Assembly: GCF_003388735.1 (NCBI RefSeq)
Contig: NZ_QUBQ01000002.1
Span: 372,001-436,000 of the forward strand
Length of the DNA stretch: 64,000 nucleotides
Direction of reading: 5' to 3'
Source: Paenibacillus paeoniae
GTDB taxonomy: Bacteria > Bacillota > Bacilli > Paenibacillales > Paenibacillaceae
Shown: in pieces, positions 9,253 through 18,131 of the stretch
Position numbering within the stretch: the first letter of the stretch is position 1
Layout of the letters: each line of letters starts with the position of its first letter
Made by a program: the position numbers and the translations under genes
Notes under the pieces: generated by a model
Told to the model about the DNA's origin: nothing
The model's database searches: none
The model's input: only the letters and a program-made list of their open reading frames with translations

Positions 9253-12185
9253 CGAGCAACTTCCTCCCCTTCTGCCGGCAGGCCAAACTCTCTGCGTTTC
9301 AATGTAATTTCTTCATTAATATAGCGTACGTAATCAAACAGTGCCTCGCGCGGATTCATGCCGTTGGTTATCACCTCGCGAAATGCATTATCGAGGTGAC
9401 GGCCCGTAAAGTAGCCGCCCGGCACTTCCGGAATTGCGCGAACCGATTTCCATTGTTCGCTTAAGGAGAGATAATCCTTAACTGGCCATGGCAGTTGCTC
9501 CAACGCTTCAACATTCGCAGTCGGATAACGTGCCGCCGCACCCATCAGCCCTTCCATTTCTCGGCCGAAGCGCACCTGTGCATCCTTGTCGGTCCACCAC
9601 TTCATAAATGCCCATGCAGCTTCCTTCTGCTCGCTGCCCTGGAGCATGATGACGTTGGTTCCGCCGCTTGCGACATCGCGCCGGATTGTGCCGTCCGCTT
9701 GCTCCGTGCCCGGAATCGGCGCAAAGTCCCACAATCCCTTGATTTCCGGCGCCGATACCGACAAGTGATTATAGAAGGTATAATCAGCGACGCCAATCGG
9801 CATCTCTCCGGTTCTGAAGCGATTAGGGAAATCAAACTGCACTGGAAATTTATAATTTGTATAGAACTCGGTCCATTTCTTGAATGCCTGCATCGACACT
9901 TCGCTATTCAAACCGCTGTATTGATGGTTTGGCGAATAGAATTCCCCGTCCATTTGATAGAGCAGCATCGCAAGCGTCGCATTCGGCTCCAGATTCATGG
10001 CGATTTGGCCCTGAACCGGCTGGGCGAGCGGCAATGCAAACTCCAGATGATGCTTCTGAAGAACAGGAATCATGGCATAGACATCATCCCAGGTTTGCGG
10101 AACGGATAATCCCAACTCTTCCAGAATGTCCTTGCGAAAGAACAGCATACTGAACAGCTGCTGCTCCGGCAGCGCATAGACACCTTCCTCGAAAGCATAA
10201 GGCACGAGCGCGCTAGGCTTGAACCGGCTCGCCACCTCCTCATAGTCCGGGAAGATCGTCAAGTCCTGCACCGCCTTGCGGCTCGCATAGTTGACCGGCA
10301 CATCGTTGCCGATCTGCATAGCGACATCGGGACCCTGTCCGCTCAAGGTCGCCGGGAGCAGGACACCCATATTGACAAGCTTCAGGTTGACCTGAATACC
10401 CGTCTGCGGCGTAAAGGTATCGTCAATCATCGCCTTCAGCACCTGTGCCTGGTCGCGGCCGGTTCCGATCCAGATTTCGACGGCCTGTTTTCCATCCACC
10501 ACATCGCCGATGCTATTATAATCTTCCTTGAATGAGTGGAAGAACGCCGATACCTCGTGAAACATTCTACCCAGGAAAGACGCCTCTGCCTTTGGCAGCT
10601 TATGCCCCGGCGAGGTGACAAGCAGGTAGTCGATCTCCAGCGGCTGCTCGCGCGCTTGCAGAATCCAGGTGCCCAGGCCGCCGACATTGACCTTGAACAT
10701 TTCCAATCTGCGTGGAATGGATTCCGGATTTTGCGCCATGCCGTCAAGCTGGTGGGCCATGGTATTCAATATAGCAACGCGGTCGCTGCTCTCCCCTGTC
10801 AGAAGCTTCAGCGTGTTGACCACATCAAACAGCTGCTCGCTCTGACGCTCGAACACCTCGATCATATCCGGAATTTGCTTATCCAGATTGTAGTCTCGGA
10901 ATCGATCCGGCACAGCGCCGGTCACCATCAGAATTTTACGATATATAGTGTTGAGCTCCAGGACGCTAGACTCCACTTGTCGCAGCAGGGGCGCCAATGT
11001 CCCGAGCGTAACTTCCAGCTTGATTTCATGCTTTCCCTTTGTCAAATAGAACAAATAGGGGTCAGCATCGCCTAGCGACTTCATTTGAAACAGATTATCG
11101 TAATCAAACGTTACACTCTCCACTTCGCGGAAAGGCACTTTTCCGTCAATATAAAGCTTTCTGGAAGCATACAGCCCGCGAAGCATATTTTGCTTCACCT
11201 TCAAATGAATTTCATAGAGTCCATCCTCCGGCGCATCCACTTCCCAGGCAATCCACTGTGATGGCATCCGCCAGTTGAACCCGCCAATTGTATTCATGCG
11301 AATTTTGGATACGTCGTAGGGCTCCACCGAAGGACTGCTTCGGTTATTTATCGGGTATAGTGTTGGGTCAGATTTGCGCAGCGCATCTTGTCCCTGAATT
11401 TTAATCAATTGCTGCTCCGCTTTGCGGTACCCCGCCTGCTCATAGGCTTTGAGCACATCGTCATAAGATGGGATTTCTTCCTCCTGAAAGAGCATCAAAT
11501 CTCCAATGACCATCGGCTCGCGCGATGAAACAAGCGTAAGAGTATGGCGTCCTGCGGAAAAGTAAAACAGATACGGCTCATTGTAATAGCCCTGATGATC
11601 CTTGAGTGTTACATCCATCCACATCGGCTTCTCCATCTGGCCCGGGCGCAGATCGTTGCCGCGATTATCGCGTTCAATTTCAGACTTGGTATTGACCCAA
11701 ACACGGGAGAAGGTCAACGTGCGCGCGCCTTCAAATGGCGACTGCCCGTCAATCAACAACTCGCGCTCAATGGCCGAGCTTTTGCCTGCTACAGGGAAGT
11801 AACTTAACCCAATGTTGTACATGCCTTCTTGCGGCACGTCGATGTCCCAGCTGACCGAACCTGTTTCGCCGGTCAAAATCGAAGGCGCAGCAGCTCCTTC
11901 ATAATCATGCAGCTTCTCTACCGTCATCCCCTCGGCATGGCTGTATGAATCGGCCGGAATAATGATTTGCTGCTGTGGACGCGGCTGCTGCTCATGCTCG
12001 CGCAGGTAGAAATCGTATCCGTCCTTGCGAAATGAAACGAAATCGTCCGTCTCCGTATTCGCAGCCTCGCTGCCCTCTGCATACAGCTCATTTCGGGTGT
12101 CCGATCCGATCGACAGCATGAGGATGGATGTGATCAGGAGGACGAGACAACAAAAGCGCATGGATCGGTTCAACATACTTTTCAT
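9249..12185 (-). CDS. Giant extracellular solute-binding protein with N-terminal carbohydrate-binding-like modules
   Basis: 978 residues, more than twice the normal size for a sugar-binding protein. There is an N-terminal hydrophobic segment (about 6-25) without a lipobox, two beta-sandwich regions resembling CBM35/CBM6-type modules (about 75-240, containing GSVSWDIDVPQEGMYNIGLS; about 280-400, containing WIAWEVDAPEDGLYEIHLKV), a helical linker, and a type 1 binding-protein fold from roughly 570 (VEIWIGTGRDQAQVLKAMID) to the end. The ATG at 12185 has GAGGGG 12 bases upstream; ATGs at 12209 and 12176 are alternatives. Its partner permeases follow directly. The fused modules could capture polymer or long oligosaccharide at the wall before hand-over; that is inference. 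Confidence 0.8.
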   Translation of the reverse strand: MKSMLNRSMRFCCLVLLITSILMLSIGSDTRNELYAEGSEAANTETDDFVSFRKDGYDFYLREHEQQPRPQQQIIIPADSYSHAEGMTVEKLHDYEGAAAPSILTGETGSVSWDIDVPQEGMYNIGLSYFPVAGKSSAIERELLIDGQSPFEGARTLTFSRVWVNTKSEIERDNRGNDLRPGQMEKPMWMDVTLKDHQGYYNEPYLFYFSAGRHTLTLVSSREPMVIGDLMLFQEEEIPSYDDVLKAYEQAGYRKAEQQLIKIQGQDALRKSDPTLYPINNRSSPSVEPYDVSKIRMNTIGGFNWRMPSQWIAWEVDAPEDGLYEIHLKVKQNMLRGLYASRKLYIDGKVPFREVESVTFDYDNLFQMKSLGDADPYLFYLTKGKHEIKLEVTLGTLAPLLRQVESSVLELNTIYRKILMVTGAVPDRFRDYNLDKQIPDMIEVFERQSEQLFDVVNTLKLLTGESSDRVAILNTMAHQLDGMAQNPESIPRRLEMFKVNVGGLGTWILQAREQPLEIDYLLVTSPGHKLPKAEASFLGRMFHEVSAFFHSFKEDYNSIGDVVDGKQAVEIWIGTGRDQAQVLKAMIDDTFTPQTGIQVNLKLVNMGVLLPATLSGQGPDVAMQIGNDVPVNYASRKAVQDLTIFPDYEEVASRFKPSALVPYAFEEGVYALPEQQLFSMLFFRKDILEELGLSVPQTWDDVYAMIPVLQKHHLEFALPLAQPVQGQIAMNLEPNATLAMLLYQMDGEFYSPNHQYSGLNSEVSMQAFKKWTEFYTNYKFPVQFDFPNRFRTGEMPIGVADYTFYNHLSVSAPEIKGLWDFAPIPGTEQADGTIRRDVASGGTNVIMLQGSEQKEAAWAFMKWWTDKDAQVRFGREMEGLMGAAARYPTANVEALEQLPWPVKDYLSLSEQWKSVRAIPEVPGGYFTGRHLDNAFREVITNGMNPREALFDYVRYINEEITLKRREFGLPAEGEEVAR

Positions 12186-12228
12186 ACGTTTGCAACGCCC
12201 CTCATTCATTACATAATCAGAACAAAAT

Positions 12229-12280
12229 AGAGCCCCATAACCTATGCCTGCATGTCAGGCAAAGTATGGTCCGGGGCTCT
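12229..12280 (-). terminator. Large hairpin after the small binding-protein gene, inside the operon
   Basis: Outer arms AGAGCCCC (12229-12236) and GGGGCTCT (12273-12280) with an inner GCCTG/CAGGC stem at 12246-12260. On the minus strand it lies 15 bases after the 12295 gene and runs into ATTTTGTT. As the operon continues, it most likely acts as a partial terminator or 3'-end stabiliser that raises the binding-protein message over downstream genes. Confidence 0.6.
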
Positions 12281-12294
12281 TATCATTTCAATAA

Positions 12295-13647
12295 CTACTT
12301 CTTCAGAATTTCGTCAATCTTGCCTTGGGCAACCTGTTTGATACGCTCTACAGCAGTAGCCGGCGGCTCTGTTCCGTTAGAAATATTGAGGACGGCTTCA
12401 ATAAACTCTCCTTCAAACCGATAGCCTCTCCAGCCCTCAAAACGTCCCTTGTTGACCATTGCCTGCGCTGTTTTGATTGAATTTTCATCTGGCAGATTCG
12501 TCTCCAGGAAATCCTGGTAGCCTTCGTTCAGGGAATCCCACAGCACAAGGTCTTTCCACAGTTCATAGCTTTCCTTGGCATGAGGTGCACCCTTCGGAAT
12601 AAAGAACATGTCTGCTATCGTAACTGGAACGACATAGTCACTTGCCTTCGGACCTTTCGGGAAGAACACATAGCCCCACTCGTCGGTCATGTTTTTCATC
12701 CGCTCTTCGCCTTCCCATACGCCTGCCTGCGTCATGGCAACCTGACCTTGGGTAAAGAAGTTTTTCGGATCGAGCCAGTCGTTGCCCTCATTGCGCTTCA
12801 CGACTTTATGCACGTTGTACAATTCATTCATGAAATGAAGCGCTTCCATGGATTCCGAGGAATCAAATGCTACTGCTCCATTGTCAGCATCAACGATTTT
12901 ACCGTTGTTAGACAAAATAAAGTGTTCCGCAGCAACCGCTTGGTCAAAGCTCAGTCCATACTGATCGATTACACCGTCATTATCTGTGTCCTTGGTCAGT
13001 GCTTTCGCTGCACTCAGCATTTGCTCCCAAGTCCATTCGCCCTTCTCTTGCAGCTCGTATGGATCTGGCAGACCCGCTTCCGCAAACATGCGCTTGTTGT
13101 ACACTATGCCGCTGCTTGGATTAAACGTATCTACGAAGCCGTATTGCATGCCTCCAAACTTGCCAACGCTCTTTACAGAATCAGGAAGCAGCGATTCCTG
13201 GCTAACGTCTACAAATTCATCAAGCGGAGTCAAGTAGCCGCCCGCCACCAGGCCAGGCATCCACTTCAGGTCCAGACGAACCATATTCGCAAACGGCTCG
13301 CCCGCCATAACCGTGGACGTTACTCTTTCTTCAAGCTCTCCCCACGGAATATTGATGTATTCGATTTCTGCATTGTATTTTTTCTTAATTTCATTGTGTC
13401 TTTCAATATTGCGGTCACCCAGTTCTGTTCCGGCTACCGGCGCGCCGTCCCACCACATAGCGAGCCTAATTTTATCGCCTTTAAGATCGTAGGCAGGCTC
13501 TTCCTTTTCCTCATTTGGCTCTGCCGCTTCAGTGGCTTTTGGTGCCAATGACGACGTAGGAGCCGGCTTTGAGGAGCCGCTGCACGCGGCCACAAACACA
13601 AGACTGAGCAACAATAACAGACTGGCAACTTTCTTTGTCTTTTTCAT
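12295..13647 (-). CDS. Extracellular sugar-binding lipoprotein (family 1 solute-binding protein)
   Basis: 450 residues. Signal peptide MKKTKKVASLLLLLSLVFVA ends in lipobox VAAC with the lipidated cysteine at 22, so it is tethered to the outer face of the membrane. The mature part has the usual binding-protein pattern, with segments such as MFAEAGLPDP and WEQMLSAAKALTKDTDNDGV that recur in CUT1 receptors. GGGAGG stands before the ATG. It sits between the glycosidase lipoprotein and the giant binding protein; since the operon has two permease pairs, this protein may serve the 866-2780 pair or share one. Substrate unknown. Confidence 0.88.
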   Translation of the reverse strand: MKKTKKVASLLLLLSLVFVAACSGSSKPAPTSSLAPKATEAAEPNEEKEEPAYDLKGDKIRLAMWWDGAPVAGTELGDRNIERHNEIKKKYNAEIEYINIPWGELEERVTSTVMAGEPFANMVRLDLKWMPGLVAGGYLTPLDEFVDVSQESLLPDSVKSVGKFGGMQYGFVDTFNPSSGIVYNKRMFAEAGLPDPYELQEKGEWTWEQMLSAAKALTKDTDNDGVIDQYGLSFDQAVAAEHFILSNNGKIVDADNGAVAFDSSESMEALHFMNELYNVHKVVKRNEGNDWLDPKNFFTQGQVAMTQAGVWEGEERMKNMTDEWGYVFFPKGPKASDYVVPVTIADMFFIPKGAPHAKESYELWKDLVLWDSLNEGYQDFLETNLPDENSIKTAQAMVNKGRFEGWRGYRFEGEFIEAVLNISNGTEPPATAVERIKQVAQGKIDEILKK

Positions 13648-13687
13648 TTCTTACTTCCTCCCTTTCTCTATGCCTATATTTATCTGA

Positions 13688-13718
13688 ACCGGCGGCCTGC
13701 GAGAAGAAAGCCGCCGGT
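13688..13718 (-). other. GC-rich hairpin between glycosidase and binding-protein genes
   Basis: Arms ACCGGCGGC (13688-13696) and GCCGCCGGT (13710-13718) pair over nine bases with a 13-base loop. No T-run follows in the minus direction, so it is better seen as an mRNA processing or stability element at the 5' side of the binding-protein message than as a terminator. Confidence 0.5.
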
Positions 13719-13729
13719 AGAGACCTTGC

Positions 13730-15988
13730 TTAGCCCTTTTTAGTAATTTGGTAATACCCAACACTGCTCTGGTTATGGAGCGATTTATATTTGAAAGTAA
13801 TAGTCGAGCCTTCGACCTTGCCCTCCACTTCGCCTATATAACTATCCGCATAGGTATAGGCGGATATATGGGCGTCCTTCCAGGCTGACGGCAATGAAAT
13901 CGTGAGATTTGTCGCCCATCCGACCGGCTGAAACACTTTGATGCTGTCTTCCGAACGGACTTCCAGTATATAATGCTCCTTGGCATCAAGCGACTTGCCA
14001 TTGTAAGAATCGAACACCCCGCCGGTGACAGAACCGTCCTTGGCCAATATCGCTGCACCTCCAGGGGAGATGACATTGCTGCCCCACTGGGCCGCTGCCT
14101 TCTCATTCCAGTTGGCCATAACCTCAAAGGTATCAAAGTCCGTTTTGGTCAATCCGTCTCCTGCCGGCTCAAAACTGCTAACCAGCTCATCCGCATAACG
14201 TGAAAGCGCATACTTTTGGAATGTGCCGATCAGATTCAGCCAAGGATTAATCTCAAAGCTCGACGGTCCGGTTATTTCTCCGCTTAGCAAGTAGCCCTGG
14301 GCCAGGTTCCACCTGAACATTTCCTTGTCGTCCGTCCACGTCTCCGCAGCCAGATCATGCTGATACATCAACACTTTATCTCTAGCCAATATCCCCATCA
14401 AAGGGTAGTACTGGGTGTATGGGGCAGTCTCTTTCCGAAAGCCGGACATATCCCATAAGTAATTCGTTCCCATGAATCCGACTTCATGTTCCGCAAGGAT
14501 ATCAATGCCGACTTCTGTCATTAAGTGATGTTCTTTATGCGTCCGGGCGTGCTCCAGCACCCCTTCAAAGTATGCGGTTGACGCATCCAGATTCTCCGGT
14601 CTATTCGGATTCCAGTCCAGCGGCGCAGTTCGCGCTCCCCATTGATCTTCAAAGATGCCGTCCAGCCCGATCTCCTTCATCAATACATCATGCTGTTCAG
14701 CAATGATTCGCTTAACCTGCTCATGATGCGGATTAACAACGTAGCCCCGGTGCGGTCCATACTGCTCAATCACCGGCTGACCATCATCCCCAGATACCAT
14801 CATGGCCCTAAGCTCATCAGCCGTCAGGTCGTTGACATAGCGCGAATCTACATCCCACCAGGAGAAGTTGGTGTATGGCGCAACCAGATTGCCCCGCTGC
14901 TGTGCATAAGCTGTAAAAGCCTTGAATGACTCATTTGTCCCCCACCGTTCGTCCGTTGGAACAAAGTCAGGATAGTTCTGATCATGTCCGCGCTGCTGGA
15001 ACGCTACCGGATGCACCATGCCCGGTATATCGATCCGGTCAATCACTTGCGGCATCAATTCCTCAAAGGTCAGGCCAACCCGCTCCAGATCCAGCTTGTA
15101 CATCGCCGATTCCATGTACGCCTGATACTTCGATCCCAGTTTTTCCTGCAAGCTGTCAAACTTGTCAAAGCCGTTATCGATTCGATAGCCTGTGATCGCC
15201 TCTGGATAATCCTCTCCAATCCGGATAGCCACCTTTGGTGAGGTCCATGTCGTCTTCGCCTCCGTTCGGAACTCTCGTATGAAGCTAGCCTGCGTCGGGT
15301 CCGTCGGGCTTAGCCGGAATCCGATTTGCACCGGCTGCAGTACATCACCCTTAATCCCGTACACGGACAAGCGTCCAACCGCAGCACGTACGCCGACGTA
15401 ATCGGCTGACATGACACCGGGATATAATGCGCTGAAGGTCTGTCTAGCGTCAAAATATCCTCTGGAGAGCAGCGCCCCCGGCATTAACGGCACGAGTCCA
15501 TCTTCTATCGATTCAGCTGCAATCGACAGCTCGTGTGGAAGACTGAATCTCTGCAGCACTCGATCCGTACGATTATCCACTGAGGCCTGCATATATATGG
15601 CCTTCTCCTCGGTCGGCTCAATCGTTACCTTCACGGCCAGCTCGCCCTCATACTCCAGCACAAGCCGTTTGCCCTTATCTTCCCAGTGATAGTTGAAATG
15701 GTGCTCGTAATCGCTGCTGCTGATCGTTCGCCCATCGGAGAGGAACGCTTTCCAAAGCGCTCCCTCTCTGTTCCCTGCCGACACTGCCTCTTCCTGCCCT
15801 TGCTCCTTAATGGATATAATTTCACCACGGGCTTTGGAGAAAGCGATTTCAAAATAATCATTTTGCAATTTCACCACATGCTCATCGCTTTGATCAAAAA
15901 CCATCTTGCTTTCACATCCTGTCATCAAAATAATGAGCACTAGCGAAAAACAATAGAGCAATATGCGATTTTTCAATGCTGTGTGCAT
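13730..15988 (-). CDS. Lipoprotein glycoside-hydrolase-like protein (DUF6259-like, TIM barrel)
   Basis: 752 residues with signal peptide and lipobox LMTGC (cysteine 25). The first third is a beta-sandwich similar to the N-terminal domain of clan GH-D type enzymes. The centre holds barrel motifs with conserved acids: NFSWWDVDSR, MKEIGLDGIFEDQWGA and HHLMTEVGIDILAEHEVG. The aspartate/glutamate in DGIFEDQW lies where a nucleophile would be expected in alpha-galactosidase-like barrels. I think this belongs to the DUF6259 family, recalled and not searched. AAGGAGG precedes the ATG, 33 bases after the repressor gene. It probably trims the glycan outside the cell before capture by the binding proteins. 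Confidence 0.7.
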   Translation of the reverse strand: MHTALKNRILLYCFSLVLIILMTGCESKMVFDQSDEHVVKLQNDYFEIAFSKARGEIISIKEQGQEEAVSAGNREGALWKAFLSDGRTISSSDYEHHFNYHWEDKGKRLVLEYEGELAVKVTIEPTEEKAIYMQASVDNRTDRVLQRFSLPHELSIAAESIEDGLVPLMPGALLSRGYFDARQTFSALYPGVMSADYVGVRAAVGRLSVYGIKGDVLQPVQIGFRLSPTDPTQASFIREFRTEAKTTWTSPKVAIRIGEDYPEAITGYRIDNGFDKFDSLQEKLGSKYQAYMESAMYKLDLERVGLTFEELMPQVIDRIDIPGMVHPVAFQQRGHDQNYPDFVPTDERWGTNESFKAFTAYAQQRGNLVAPYTNFSWWDVDSRYVNDLTADELRAMMVSGDDGQPVIEQYGPHRGYVVNPHHEQVKRIIAEQHDVLMKEIGLDGIFEDQWGARTAPLDWNPNRPENLDASTAYFEGVLEHARTHKEHHLMTEVGIDILAEHEVGFMGTNYLWDMSGFRKETAPYTQYYPLMGILARDKVLMYQHDLAAETWTDDKEMFRWNLAQGYLLSGEITGPSSFEINPWLNLIGTFQKYALSRYADELVSSFEPAGDGLTKTDFDTFEVMANWNEKAAAQWGSNVISPGGAAILAKDGSVTGGVFDSYNGKSLDAKEHYILEVRSEDSIKVFQPVGWATNLTISLPSAWKDAHISAYTYADSYIGEVEGKVEGSTITFKYKSLHNQSSVGYYQITKKG

Positions 15989-16021
15989 GAGTCGCCTCCT
16001 TGTTCTTCCTATCCATCGGCA

Positions 16022-17047
16022 CTAGCCGTTAATGCGGGCTGTGCTTTGCCGTACTTTAAGCGTCACTGGAAGAACGATATTTTTCTGGACCGATTCTATG
16101 CCTTCAATCTGATTCATTAACAACCGCGTAGCCTGCTGTCCTTTATCTACGATGTTTTGATTAATGGTCGTTAACGGAGGAGCGGAAAATTCTGTAACGC
16201 GAATATCGTCAAAACCTAGAACCGACATGCGTTCCGGCACCGAATAGCCGAGCTCATTAAGCCCTTTAATTAGACCGATAGCGGTAACATCTGACAATAC
16301 AAATACGGCCGTTACATCCTGCCCTTTTTGAAAGACCTGCTGCGCAGCGTGATAGCCGCTATTAAAAGACAGATTGCTCTCAATGATCAAATTCGAGTCA
16401 TAAGAAATACCATGCTCTTCCAAGGCTGTTTTGTAACCCAGCCAGCGCATGTAGTTCAGCCCTCTGTCCAGCAGTAAATCCGTTACAAAGGCGATACGCC
16501 TATGACCGAGATCGATTAAATGCTTGGTGCCCACATAACCGCCCATTTGATCGTCCAGATGTACCTGATGTACTGTCGGATCGGACAAATAACTGTCCAG
16601 CACCACGAGTGGCACGCCGTAGCTTTTGAGCTGTGAGACGATCGGCGAATCGTCGCTTGTACCGATTACAATTACTCCATCCAGGTTGCGGTCACGCACA
16701 AAGGAAACATCCTGATCATGATCCAGTCCGGTAAAAATGACATGCAGATTGTGGTCACGCACACCGGATTCGATACTCGTGGCCAGCTCCCAGTAAAATG
16801 GCGAATCGTGGATCGTCGACTTTTCCAAAAAAGGGACGATCAGCGCAATGAGATGTGATTTTTTCGCTCTCAAATTGCGGGCGGAGCTGTTCGGTATGTA
16901 GTTGCGTTCCTTGGCAATTCGCTTAACCTTAAGAATCGTCTCTTCCGCCACACGGCCTGTCCCATTCATTACATTGGATACGGTACCTATCGAGACGCCT
17001 GCTTCACTTGCAATGGATTTAATCGTTGTTTTTGAATCTTGATACAT
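16022..17047 (-). CDS. LacI-family transcriptional repressor, first gene of the carbohydrate operon
   Basis: 341 residues: an N-terminal LacI helix-turn-helix and hinge (TIKSIASEAGVSIGTVSNVM at about 8-27, followed by the hinge helix with SSARNLRAKKS), then a periplasmic-binding-protein-like sensor domain with LDGVIVIGTSDDS and MSVLGFDDIRVTEFS. It binds palindromic operators with a central CG and releases them when a sugar or sugar phosphate is bound. AAGGAG precedes the ATG. Two matching palindromes flank a consensus promoter upstream of this gene, which suggests it controls itself and, by read-through, the genes down to position 866. Confidence 0.92.
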   Translation of the reverse strand: MYQDSKTTIKSIASEAGVSIGTVSNVMNGTGRVAEETILKVKRIAKERNYIPNSSARNLRAKKSHLIALIVPFLEKSTIHDSPFYWELATSIESGVRDHNLHVIFTGLDHDQDVSFVRDRNLDGVIVIGTSDDSPIVSQLKSYGVPLVVLDSYLSDPTVHQVHLDDQMGGYVGTKHLIDLGHRRIAFVTDLLLDRGLNYMRWLGYKTALEEHGISYDSNLIIESNLSFNSGYHAAQQVFQKGQDVTAVFVLSDVTAIGLIKGLNELGYSVPERMSVLGFDDIRVTEFSAPPLTTINQNIVDKGQQATRLLMNQIEGIESVQKNIVLPVTLKVRQSTARING

Positions 17048-17071
17048 TTCATTCTCCTTTTATCCAATATT

Positions 17072-17089
17072 TGATAAAACGTTTTATCA
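17072..17089. promoter_or_regulatory. LacI-type operator O1 (perfect 18-base palindrome)
   Basis: TGATAAAACGTTTTATCA reads the same on both strands and has the central CG step of LacI-family operators. It lies in the repressor gene's leader, about 30-50 bases after the predicted transcription start, where bound repressor would block elongation or initiation. Confidence 0.75.
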
Positions 17090-17126
17090 TCATTTCATTA
17101 TGTATGGTCTTGTTGAGGATAAGGTG

Positions 17127-17156
17127 ATTATACATTCTACGCTTTTAAGGTGTCAA
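17127..17156 (-). promoter_or_regulatory. Consensus sigma-A promoter of the carbohydrate operon
   Basis: On the minus strand a perfect TTGACA (17151-17156) is separated by 18 bases from a perfect TATAAT (17127-17132). The start would be near 17120, giving a leader of about 70 bases to the repressor ATG. The palindromes at 17072-17089 and 17162-17179 lie on either side. Confidence 0.75.
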
Positions 17157-17161
17157 TCATT

Positions 17162-17179
17162 TAATAAAACGTTTCATCA
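17162..17179. promoter_or_regulatory. LacI-type operator O2 (imperfect palindrome)
   Basis: TAATAAAACGTTTCATCA matches O1 at 16 of 18 positions and shares the central CG. It abuts the upstream side of the -35 hexamer. Centre-to-centre distance from O1 is 90 bases, short enough for repression by looping. Confidence 0.65.
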
Positions 17180-17397
17180 TTTTAATTTCCTATGTCTGTT
17201 TTTCATGTTTTTTAATCGGGATGCTCTTCAACAAATGTCCGAGTTGAGCGTAGGATGATCAGTTCCGAACACAAATGTAAGATAGAGTACCTTACTGGAT
17301 ATAATAGTCATTACATTATTATTTACAATACTACTTATACCAACTGTTTCAGATTTCTAAAGATTGTCGAATTTATTTAATGAGGAGAACATACCAA

Positions 17398-17970
17398 ATG
17401 GAAAAATTGTTGAATCCACAAAAAACAGCATTGGTTGTAGTCGATTTGCAAAATTGGATTGGCAATCAATATGCACCTTATTCCGCCGAGAAGGTGATAT
17501 CTAACGCAGCAGCCTTGGCAGATGCTTTCCGTGAGTTAGACGCAATGGTTGCTCTGATCCGGGTATCGAGCAAGGATCTAAAGGATATCCCGCGACCCAA
17601 GCTCGATTCCCCTGCGCCACCACTAAATCTGCCTGAGGGATGGGATCAAATCGTCCCTGGATTGCGGGTCACCGAGACGGACCATATCATTACTAAGAAG
17701 CAGTGGGGAGCATTTTACGGAACGGAGTTGGATCTACAATTGCGACGCCGGGGAATCGACACCATAGTCTTATGCGGCATTGCCACTGGGTTAGGCGTGG
17801 ATACAACAGCCCGCGAAGCGTTCATGCATGGGTATCAGCTCATATTGGCGATCGATGCCATGACCGGATTTTCCCAAGCAGAGCACGATCACGTAAAAAA
17901 CTATATTTTCCCACGTATCGGACGTACTCGCACTACACAGGAAATCCTTTCAGCCCTTGCGGAAGCTTGA
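17398..17970 (+). CDS. Isochorismatase-family hydrolase lacking the usual catalytic cysteine
   Basis: 190 residues covering the whole isochorismatase fold. Aspartate 16 (VVVDLQNW) and lysine 101 (ITKKQWGAFYGT) of the usual catalytic triad are present, but the third position, normally the cysteine of GxxTxxCV, is glycine 133 in GIATGLGVDTTARE. Family members such as the isochorismate-hydrolysing EntB and PhzD also lack this cysteine, so an activity on an ether or vinyl ether is more likely than amidase action. The ATG at 17398 follows GAGGAG by ten bases; the in-frame codon at 17380 lacks a site. Monocistronic, divergent from the LacI operon. Confidence 0.82.
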   Translation: MEKLLNPQKTALVVVDLQNWIGNQYAPYSAEKVISNAAALADAFRELDAMVALIRVSSKDLKDIPRPKLDSPAPPLNLPEGWDQIVPGLRVTETDHIITKKQWGAFYGTELDLQLRRRGIDTIVLCGIATGLGVDTTAREAFMHGYQLILAIDAMTGFSQAEHDHVKNYIFPRIGRTRTTQEILSALAEA

Positions 17971-18001
17971 GCTGGAAACAAGGAAACAATTCCGGATCAA
18001 T

Positions 18002-18033
18002 AAACCAAAACTGCTTTTCTGCTGTTTTGGTTT
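18002..18033 (+). terminator. Hairpin after the isochorismatase-like gene
   Basis: AAACCAAAAC (18002-18011) pairs with GTTTTGGTTT (18024-18033), 31 bases after the stop codon. The arms themselves give the T-rich 3' side; no longer T-run follows. Confidence 0.55.
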
Positions 18034-18131
18034 AAGGTGCTGACAATATGGAAAAAGGGGCGTTCCTCCGTCATCATGACTTTTGGAACAGCCCCCAAAT
18101 TGTATATGAGTAGTCTATGTTAATCTATTCT

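Noticed and set aside
12580..13551. 323-codon plus-strand frame opposite the binding-protein gene
   Set aside because: Composition is that of an antisense shadow; the minus-strand lipoprotein has signal peptide and lipobox.
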